From a virus, in the IMG/VR virus record IMGVR_UViG_3300036770_002324, positions 1 through 22,112 of that record: 22,112 bases of DNA, one strand, 5' to 3'. Below are positions 1 through 8,100 of this stretch, piece after piece. The notes under the pieces are model-generated. The model saw only the letters and a program-made list of their open reading frames with translations, had not been told where the DNA came from and made no database searches. Made by a program: the position numbers and the translations under genes. How positions within the stretch are numbered: the first letter of the stretch is position 1; each line of letters begins with the position of its first letter.

Positions 1-1581
1 GGTGCTGTCGCTGCTGGAGAAGGTGTTCTTGCTGGTACTACCGCAGCCGATATTATGGCTGCGACTGAGGCACTGGAAGCAGCAGGGGCTGCAACGCTTG
101 GAGGTAGTGCGGGACTTCCAACTGCTTTAGGTGCTTCTGAACTTGCTGCGGCTGGGGCTGGGGCGGGTGTTCCGGCTGCTTTAGGTAGTGCTGCACCTGC
201 TTCTGTAACGGTTGCGGGTTCTTCTTTACCTGCTGCTACTTCAATCACACCTGGACTTGCTGCGGCTGGGGTTTTAGGCGGGGCTGCTTTGGCAGGTGGT
301 GCAAGCGGAACAACTCCAGACGTTGTAGATGAATACAACGTCACAGGTGGACAAGGAACTCAAATTCCAGGGGGTGGAAGTTTAGGTGCTCCCGCAACCG
401 TCGCAACCACTGCTGCGGGAGCTTCAATCCTAAAACAGCTAGCTGATGCCACTGGGCTTAGCGAAGATACTTTAAGGTCAATTCTAAAAGGTGGTGCTGG
501 TTTACTTACTGGGTATGCTAGTTACAGAGATGCTGAAGCTGCGCGTGAAGCCGCAAGAGGCAAACCATTTAAAAGTAGCTCTGGGTATCAAGCAGTCACA
601 GGTGCAGGTGGCGTTACTGGGTTTAAGAAAGCTGCGTCTGGTGGGATAATTAGTTTGCAAGGTGGTGGTGGGGTTAGCTCATTGACACCCGTAGTAAATG
701 ATCCTATCGCGTATATGAATGATGTTTCAAACGCGTTGTTGACTATGCAGGAGGGTAGGCTACGTGACCCAAAACTTTACGAAACCGTGCTTAGTGGGAT
801 GAACCTTAGAAACACAGATAAGTTATTTAACGAAATAGCACGTAATCCTGACGAACTAAGCGACCGCGATTATTATTTAATGGAAGCTTTTGGGCTTCCC
901 GCATTGGCGTCAATGCCGCCTTCAGATTCGTTGGTATCCGCCGTAGACCGTATTCGTGGGCTATCAGATTCAGCTTCTACCCCAACCCCTTCTCAGATTT
1001 CTATGTATGAGGCAAATGAGCTTTATGCTCCAGGAGGGCAAGGAGTTTTTGATTCTGGGAGTGCTGCGCTCTCCCCATCTAAAGATTATGGGGACGCGTT
1101 TTCAGAAGAATACAACCCTACGCTTGAAAAAATGATGCGGGAGTTTGAAAAAACAGGGCACATAAGTGGAGTTGACAGTACGGCTGAGGACGAAGAAGGA
1201 CTTGGTTCAAGTTACTCTGGTTTAATGGCGCTACTAGCTCCCAAAATGGGAGAAGATGTTACCCAAATGCGAGCTTCTGGAGGTGGAATTGGGTCATTGG
1301 AAATGGCGAGGGGAGGACGTGCACTACCACCACGATACCTCGACGGACACTCAGATGGCATGGCAGACAAAGTCCCTGCACACATTGACAATAAAAGACC
1401 TGCTGCACTTTCTGATGGTGAGTTTGTTATTCCTGCTGATGTTGTTAGTCATCTTGGGAATGGGAATTCTAACGCAGGTGCGAAACGTCTTTACAAAATG
1501 ATGGATCGTATTCGTGCTGCACGAACAGGTAACCGTAAACAGGGTAGACAGATTAACCCTGATAAATTTTTGCCGAGGTAA
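1..1581 (+). CDS. Ala/Gly-rich phage virion structural protein (5' end outside window)
   Basis: The frame is open from base 1, so the gene probably begins upstream; the first ATG in the window is at 55. Numbering from that Met, residues 1-125 are low-complexity Ala/Gly/Thr/Ser. Residues about 193-206 hold a Gly-Gly-Ile element (AASGGIISLQGGG), and residues about 420-500 form a conserved-looking C-terminal module (DGHSDGMADKVPAHID, then LSDGEFVIPADVVSHLGNG). I recall that module from many environmental phage structural proteins of unknown exact role. No signal peptide or catalytic motif is seen. It is the first of four collinear genes ending in the giant polyvalent protein, and its stop lies 2 bases before the next start, so an internal, tail-tube or ejected virion component is likely. 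Function is inferred from composition and context only. Confidence 0.75.
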   Translation, partial: GAVAAGEGVLAGTTAADIMAATEALEAAGAATLGGSAGLPTALGASELAAAGAGAGVPAALGSAAPASVTVAGSSLPAATSITPGLAAAGVLGGAALAGGASGTTPDVVDEYNVTGGQGTQIPGGGSLGAPATVATTAAGASILKQLADATGLSEDTLRSILKGGAGLLTGYASYRDAEAAREAARGKPFKSSSGYQAVTGAGGVTGFKKAASGGIISLQGGGGVSSLTPVVNDPIAYMNDVSNALLTMQEGRLRDPKLYETVLSGMNLRNTDKLFNEIARNPDELSDRDYYLMEAFGLPALASMPPSDSLVSAVDRIRGLSDSASTPTPSQISMYEANELYAPGGQGVFDSGSAALSPSKDYGDAFSEEYNPTLEKMMREFEKTGHISGVDSTAEDEEGLGSSYSGLMALLAPKMGEDVTQMRASGGGIGSLEMARGGRALPPRYLDGHSDGMADKVPAHIDNKRPAALSDGEFVIPADVVSHLGNGNSNAGAKRLYKMMDRIRAARTGNRKQGRQINPDKFLPR

Positions 1582-1583
1582 TC

Positions 1584-3494
1584 ATGGCTATTGATATTGC
1601 AGGATTAAAAGCAGCCGCCGCTGGTTCTGAAGGCGATAAAATTAATTGGTACGCTAGTCAGCTTAGAGCTGGGTATACCGATGCTGAAATCACTGCTGCT
1701 GTTGATAGAGCTTTAGGCACTTCGTACGCTACCGCAAAAGCAGGTACGGAAGAAGCAGAAGAATGGAATTATCTCCAAGATAAAGCCGCTGAGCAAATAA
1801 TTAAAGGAATAAAAGACAGCACTTCTGCTAAAGAAAAAGCTATTGCTTATAATCAGCTATATCAGGGGGCTGGACTTACTAATGATGAAATTCAACAAAA
1901 TATTAGAGAAATTTTAGGTCAGCCAGATCCTGCTCACATGCGAGCACTGCTTGGTATGGCAGGGGCAAGACGCGCAGCACAGTTAACCACAGGTGCTGAA
2001 AAAGCCGACTACGTAAAACAGATGATCGCGGCAGGGTATAAACCTGAAGAAATTCAAAGCTATATAAATACAGCCGTAGGTCAGCAAACTCCCGAATATA
2101 TGGCTGAGTTATTTAGACTTGCTGGGGTGAAATTACCGGGGGCAGAGCAACCTTTTAAACCTGTTGTTGGTGGCACTGGAGTATCTATTTCAGGTGAATC
2201 TGGACTTCGTGAAGGTTACACCGACTACGTTCAGGATTATCTGCAACGGATGTCTGCGCTTTTAGCACGACGTAATGTAGACCCAACGACAAATCAACCC
2301 ACATATACAGGCCCACAGTTTGGTGGTACAGGTGCAGGGGGTTACGGCACAGAAACCGCACAAACGCTAGAAGACATTCAAGGCCAGCGTGAATCCATGA
2401 TGGGGTTGAAGGAAGACAAATCTTCTATGTTCACACCTTTTAAATATTCTTTTACGCCTAAGTCTTTCACGACTCAATCTGCCGCATCGGGCGGCATTAT
2501 GTCGTTGATTGAAGGGTATCAAGCAGGTGGGAATGTTAGTGGTGGATCAACCGGGAATATGCAGGGTAATCAGGTAGTGCCCTCGACTTTTGATGCGCCG
2601 GATGCTTTTTCACCAACTACGTATTCTTCCACTTACACTGCGCCAACTACCACATACACCGGCCCCGGTGCTACAGGTATTACAACCGATACGTTTGATC
2701 AAGCTGCGTTAGATCGTTTTATTAATCCTTACACATCTTCAGTCACTGACCCTCAAGTTCGTGAAGCCAAACGTCAAGCGCAGCTAGCCTCTCAAGCGCA
2801 AGCAGCAAAATTTACGCAAGCTGGTGCGTTTGGGGGGACTAGAAATATTTTGTCCGAAAACGAGATAGGCAGAAACCTTGCCACACAGATCGGTGATATT
2901 ACTGGGCGTGGGCAAAAAGAAGCCTATGACGCTGCACTTCGCGCATTTGAAGCTGAGCAGGGGCGTAAGTTAACCGCAGGTGTTGAAAGCGAAAGAGCAA
3001 GGCAAGAAGCTGGCAGACAAGCATTAACAGGTGCTGCAACCGCAGGGCAACTTGGGCTAGATGCTTCCAAACTGACTGAACAATCAAAACAATTTGGTGC
3101 TACTTACGGCTTACAAACAGAACAGTCGGCTGCACAGTACGACCAACAAGCTCGTGAACTTCAACAACGCGCCGAGGAAGCGCAGGCTAGAGGCGATCAG
3201 TTTGCAGCTAATCTTGCACTGCAACAACTCCAAGAAGCCCAACGCGCTGCTGAAGTTGCGCGTCAGTTTGAATACACACAAGCGCGTGATACATACTTAG
3301 ATCCGTTCCGTGAGCTTAGTTACGCAAATCAGTTGTTATCAGGTCTGCCAATTAAAGCTGGAGACACAGGAATTAGTCCGTTAGCCGAAGCTCTTGCGGG
3401 TGGTGCTGGTGGGGCTTCGTTAGTTAACAGTATTATTGGTAACCCAACTTATTTAGCGGATCTTAAAAAAGCTCTTGGGATTCCCCCTGGTTAA
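1584..3494 (+). CDS. Phage virion protein with three helical repeats and a long Gln/Ala-rich helical region
   Basis: This is a 636-aa protein. The ATG at 1584 follows GAGG with a 5-base spacer and starts 2 bases after the upstream stop. Three imperfect repeats at residues about 15-48, 82-115 and 136-170 share the pattern K-x3-Y-x6-AG-Y/L-T/K-x2-EI-x3-I-x3-G. A Gly-Gly-Ile element lies at 302-305 (AASGGIMSLIEGYQAGG), followed by a Thr/Ser/Pro/Tyr-rich linker at 340-370. Next come NPYTSSVTDP (381-390) and GAFGGTR (414-420). I recall this pair from phage proteins encoded beside internal virion or injection proteins. Residues about 390-610 are Ala/Gln/Glu/Arg-rich and should be mostly long helix or coiled coil. 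There is no enzymatic motif. A structural or ejection role in the virion is likely, but the exact role is unknown. Confidence 0.75.
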   Translation: MAIDIAGLKAAAAGSEGDKINWYASQLRAGYTDAEITAAVDRALGTSYATAKAGTEEAEEWNYLQDKAAEQIIKGIKDSTSAKEKAIAYNQLYQGAGLTNDEIQQNIREILGQPDPAHMRALLGMAGARRAAQLTTGAEKADYVKQMIAAGYKPEEIQSYINTAVGQQTPEYMAELFRLAGVKLPGAEQPFKPVVGGTGVSISGESGLREGYTDYVQDYLQRMSALLARRNVDPTTNQPTYTGPQFGGTGAGGYGTETAQTLEDIQGQRESMMGLKEDKSSMFTPFKYSFTPKSFTTQSAASGGIMSLIEGYQAGGNVSGGSTGNMQGNQVVPSTFDAPDAFSPTTYSSTYTAPTTTYTGPGATGITTDTFDQAALDRFINPYTSSVTDPQVREAKRQAQLASQAQAAKFTQAGAFGGTRNILSENEIGRNLATQIGDITGRGQKEAYDAALRAFEAEQGRKLTAGVESERARQEAGRQALTGAATAGQLGLDASKLTEQSKQFGATYGLQTEQSAAQYDQQARELQQRAEEAQARGDQFAANLALQQLQEAQRAAEVARQFEYTQARDTYLDPFRELSYANQLLSGLPIKAGDTGISPLAEALAGGAGGASLVNSIIGNPTYLADLKKALGIPPG

Positions 3495-3506
3495 TAGGTG
3501 ACTGCT

Positions 3507-5144
3507 ATGCCGATTCCATTCCCACCCGACGGACCCCAAGTTCAGGCAGCAATGTCTAAGATGCCTGGGGGTGTGTTGCAAAATTATGCAGCGGGTACAC
3601 CTGCACAACCAACAGGACAAGTTACACCTGGACCACTGGGCTCAGCCGCAGGTGCTTTAAATGCTCGCGGAGCTATGGGTGCGGCTAGTCAGCGCCAAAG
3701 CGCTATGAACAATAAAATTAGTAACTCAACCGTCTTCCAACAGAAAGATATGGAGCTTGCCCAGAAAGCCCAGCAGCTTCAGCAAAAAGAACAGCAGCTT
3801 GGTGTGCTCGGCGCACTCATGGCTAAAAAAGCTCAGGACATGCAAGCTCGTGAATCGATGGGCGTGGCCAACCTACCCATACGTCCTGATATGTTTACTG
3901 CGATGGATGGTGGGATTGTATTTGCTCATGGTGGTGGAGTTGAAGGGTACGCTCGGCGTGGGTTAGTGCAAGACCTTGGAATGATAAGCCCGCTTCGTGA
4001 AGATCGAATGGCGGAAGGGTTTACTGAACGCGAAGTAACGGATAGGGCGAGTAGCGAAGAAGAGGAAGAAGATCCGCGAGATGTAACGATTGCTAGAATG
4101 AGAAAAGGCGTAGTAGACCTTGAAGATGCTGCGAGGGCGGCACGCCTTTCTCCTGAAGAAAAGAAGCGGCGTTTAGAAGAATCCACAGCAGAAGATAAAG
4201 CGCTGTACGAAAAGTACAAAAAAGGGGTTGCTGGATTAGACGAACAAATGGTTAAAGCCATGCTCGGTAAAGAACCCGACATGCTATCTGGCATTATTTC
4301 TGGCATTCCTACGGAACGTGGGCGTAGGGTTTCAGATGTAATCCTTGGTATGGCTAAAGGTGTAAACGCTCAACAAGCAGCTTATGGGGATCGTGCTAGT
4401 AAAGCAGCTATGTATATGGCAGAAGCCAAGCGCAAACAAGCGCTTGCTGATTTTGAAGAAGAACGTGGTCGGCCCGAACGCGCTAAGAAACTTGTTGCCG
4501 ACGCAGAGTCTGATTTGGCTAAAGCTTATGAAATACAAAGTGGTGTTATTAAAACAGGTATTAAAACTGAGACAGATATTGCAGGACTGCAAAATAAAGA
4601 AGAGCTTGCTCGTGAACGACTTAGAGCAAGGGAGCAACTAGCGGAAGCTGATAGAAGGTCTAGAGAAAAACTAGCGGACGCTAGAAACGAAATTTTATTG
4701 GCAAGAGTAAACGCTGAATTAGCAAGAGCTGGGGCTGGTGGCAAAACGGATTTACAAACCCGCGCTGCTGTTTCTTACAATGTGCTAAAAGAAGAAAACG
4801 ATAAACTTCCTCAAAACCAAAGAAAGTCTGAAGCAAAACTAAGAGACGAGGCGTTTACACTAGCAGAAACCGCACTACTTGGATCTAGGCGTATAAGCGC
4901 ACAAGCAAGTATGCTACGTGCTGACATTTCAGGTGCAAAGACTTTAACTGAGGCGATGGCTAAACTAAAGTATGACCCCATGTACATAGAAGCCGATGCT
5001 TTAACTAAAAGGCAAATGGAAGATGAAGTACGTGCAAGGTTCCCATCTAGTGGCGCTACGCCTCCCGGTGCTATACCCTATCCACAAAGTCCACAAAGAA
5101 ACGCTCCACCTCCACCCCCCGGATTTGTCCCTAACTCGCGCTAA
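3507..5144 (+). CDS. Coiled-coil phage virion protein
   Basis: The frame also allows a GTG start at 3498. The ATG at 3507 is preferred because AGGTG (3496-3500) sits 6 bases upstream as an SD-like site; the GTG would lie inside that site. In numbering from the GTG, a Gln-rich helix spans about 78-118. A Gly-rich element spans 136-147 (MDGGIVFAHGGG), related to elements in the two upstream proteins. A strongly acidic patch lies near 185-195, and residues about 330-435 form a long charged helix rich in Glu/Arg/Ala, likely a coiled coil. The C-terminus is Pro-rich (APPPPPGF). No catalytic motif, signal peptide or transmembrane segment is evident. It sits between two probable virion genes and ends 5 bases before the giant gene, so it is probably a virion or scaffold-like component. 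The function is not recognised. Confidence 0.72.
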   Translation: MPIPFPPDGPQVQAAMSKMPGGVLQNYAAGTPAQPTGQVTPGPLGSAAGALNARGAMGAASQRQSAMNNKISNSTVFQQKDMELAQKAQQLQQKEQQLGVLGALMAKKAQDMQARESMGVANLPIRPDMFTAMDGGIVFAHGGGVEGYARRGLVQDLGMISPLREDRMAEGFTEREVTDRASSEEEEEDPRDVTIARMRKGVVDLEDAARAARLSPEEKKRRLEESTAEDKALYEKYKKGVAGLDEQMVKAMLGKEPDMLSGIISGIPTERGRRVSDVILGMAKGVNAQQAAYGDRASKAAMYMAEAKRKQALADFEEERGRPERAKKLVADAESDLAKAYEIQSGVIKTGIKTETDIAGLQNKEELARERLRAREQLAEADRRSREKLADARNEILLARVNAELARAGAGGKTDLQTRAAVSYNVLKEENDKLPQNQRKSEAKLRDEAFTLAETALLGSRRISAQASMLRADISGAKTLTEAMAKLKYDPMYIEADALTKRQMEDEVRARFPSSGATPPGAIPYPQSPQRNAPPPPPGFVPNSR

Positions 5145-5149
5145 AAACT

Positions 5150-8100
5150 ATGGCACTTCAAACAGCTACTAACCCCCAAACTGGGGAAAGCGTTGCGCTG
5201 GTTGGTAACCAATGGGTGCCCATAACTCAAACAGCTACTAACCCAAAAACCGGGGCAAAAGCCTATTTGGTTAACAACGAATGGATGGTGGATGAAGCCA
5301 TTGCAAAACCCACTACGCCGACTACGTCTGCTCCGGCAGAAACTAAAGCAAGACCTGAAACTGTTACATCCGCTACGGATGAGTTTTCTGCGTTTATGCC
5401 TGCAATATCTGATGAACCTGCGTATCGCAGTGTTATGGAAGGCGCATATTTCACACCAAAAGAAAAACAAACAGAAATTGGAAAACGTCTTGGTTTAGGT
5501 GCGGGGCCGATAAGCACTTCTACAGTGCAAAAAGCGGCTGATGTACGCGCAGGTAAGGCGCCCCCAACTGAATCTGTAGTTGCTAAAGTAGCAGCGGCTT
5601 TAGAAGAACAACAAGCTCCATCCCTTGAAGAAATGCTGTACAAGCAAGGGGCAGCAGATAGGGAACGATTGGTACAAAAACAACTTGAGACAAGGGATCG
5701 TCGTAAATTTGCAGAAGACTACCCAATTCTTGCATCAGCAGGAGCTGGTGCTGCATCAAATATTGTTGGTTTGCTTAATGCCAAAAACGTATTAGCTGAC
5801 GGATTTAACGTCACTTTTGTAAACCCTTTGTTACAAGGGTTAGGGTTAGATCCTTTACCTTCTACGGGTAAAGCGTTTGGTACTGAGTATTTTGATAAAG
5901 CAGCTAAAGACTACACACCTAAAATTGCCAAAAAAGAATTAGGTGAAGCTTGGAAAGAAAGCCAGTTTGCTCCGTGGTTAATGTCTAAGCTTGCGTCAAA
6001 TTCAGTATCAATAGCGCAATCACTAACTGCTGCGTTTTCTTTACCTTTAAGAGCTGTTTTGCTACCTAGCATGGGTTTGCAGACTGCTGGGTCTAGTTAC
6101 GCAGAGGGGGATGACCCAAGAGTTGCTTTAGCAAAAGGTCTTGTCGAAGTCGGTACAGAAATGCTGCCGTTAAAAGCTTTTGACAAAATTACTGACACTT
6201 TGAAAGGTATGTCTGTAGCAAAACAAAACGCTGTTTTGGCTGTAGCAGGTAAAAGATTATTGCAAGCAGGCGGGGCAATTACAGTAAACGGACTTGTAAA
6301 CGCAATCGAAGAAACTGCCGCGCAACTTGGGGGTAACGTATTAGATAAGTATTTTCAAGGTAAACAAATTGAATTAGACAAGGGGCTTGCTGAAGCTGCG
6401 ATAGTTGGTGCAGCTTCCGGTAAAGTCATGTCTATTCCCCATGTTGCGGGTATAGCCACGGGTGCATATGAACCAAACATACAGGCGCAAAGATTACTAA
6501 GAGATGTATTAGAAGGTGGGCAGTTTACTAAAGAAGGTGCGGATGCTGAGATCGCTGAAACCCTTAGAGCTGCTCCTACCACAAGCAGAAGAATTAGTCC
6601 TGTTGCAACCACCATAGCGGCAGCAGAAGCTGAACGACTAAAACAAAAACCTATTACACCTGTAGACTTAGAAGTACAAGGCACCGCAGCCGACTTAGAG
6701 CGCAAAGAACCAAAACTTACAACTGACGTTGCTCCACCAGAGCGTAAAGAGCGTACGCTTGATGCGGAACTAACCAAAGAGCAACAAATAAATGTTTTAA
6801 CTCAGCAGCTTGTTCAGACCCGTGGAATGGCTGAAGAGGATGCGCGTAAGATCGCAACCATGCGAGTGCTTGCATCAGAAGTAGAGGCTCAGAGGCGTGC
6901 GGCTGAAGCGGAAGAAGAAAGAAAAGCAAAGCTACGTGAAGGGTTGGTTATACCTGACGACGACCCAAGAGTGCAGGCTTATGCTGGAGAACTACTTGAC
7001 AATAATGTCGTTAGCACTAAAGCTGAGGCTATTGCGTTAGCCAAAAAACGGGTCGCTGATGAGGAGGCCGCAGATGCAGAAGATGTTACTGAGCCTCCCG
7101 TTGCAGGAGGTGGAGAGGGCGTTTCAGTTTCTGGCGGACCCTCTGGAGGAGCACCCACCGAAGGAGCTGCACCATCTATCGACACAGGAGTGGCAGGCAC
7201 TGAGCTTCCTGCTGAACCAACTGTACCACGAGAAGAGCCTCCACCTGCTGAATTAAAACTTGCACGCGATACGCTATACGACCAAGCAAAAAATTTAGTA
7301 ATTGAAAGCCAGCGAGCAAGTGTTTCATTAATTCAACGTGAGTTAAGAGTTGGATACAACCGCGCACAACGCATTCTTGAGCAGTTAGAAGCAGAAGGTG
7401 TAGTTTCCGCAAAAGATGCCAATCGTGTCCGTTCAGTTTTAATTGAAAAACCAACGCCTAAAGAGGAAGCCCCCAGTGTCACTGCGCCCACAGAAACCGT
7501 CGAAGCAGAAGAAACGCGAGCAGCAGCGCCTGTTGAAGGAGCAGAAGTGGCAGAACCTGCCGCAGAAACTCCTAGAACCAAGGCTATCAAACGACTTTCA
7601 GAGCTTACAGAAGAAGCTAGGAAACTAGAATCAGACAAACTTACGGGTTTTGCCAATGAGATCGACCCAGAAGTAAACAAAGAAACGATAGCCAACTACG
7701 CTGATGAAGACCTTGACGAATTAGTAAAAGATATTGAACGGCAAGTTGCTCGGCAAAAACGAGGCGCAGCAACATTTGATCTTTTTCCTGTTTTAACAGG
7801 TGATGGTTTTATTACATATGTAGATAACGACGAAATAGCAGCAGCGTATGGTAAAGAAAATAAACCCCCAGAATTAGAACAAGTTGATTTTGAAAATCTG
7901 TTGATTGCGCCGACTATGAACCAAGCTAAGGTAAAGCTTGGTCTGCCCGAATCGGCAAAAATGTCTACCTTGATGCAAACTGCATCTGATAAGGGGTATG
8001 ACGGTATTACGTTTAAAAGCTCAACAGGTCAGCAATATTTATTTTTCCCATATCAACGTCCATTTGAAAGTGCAAGCCCTTCGACTGCATTAAGTGGTGC

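Noticed and set aside
6355-6777. Antisense ORF of 140 aa inside the giant gene, with similar ones at 7333-7695, 5263-5643 and 3926-4306
   Set aside because: Low-complexity Ser/Ala/Leu translations opposite well-supported coding sequence, without RBS or recognisable domains; shadows of codon bias.
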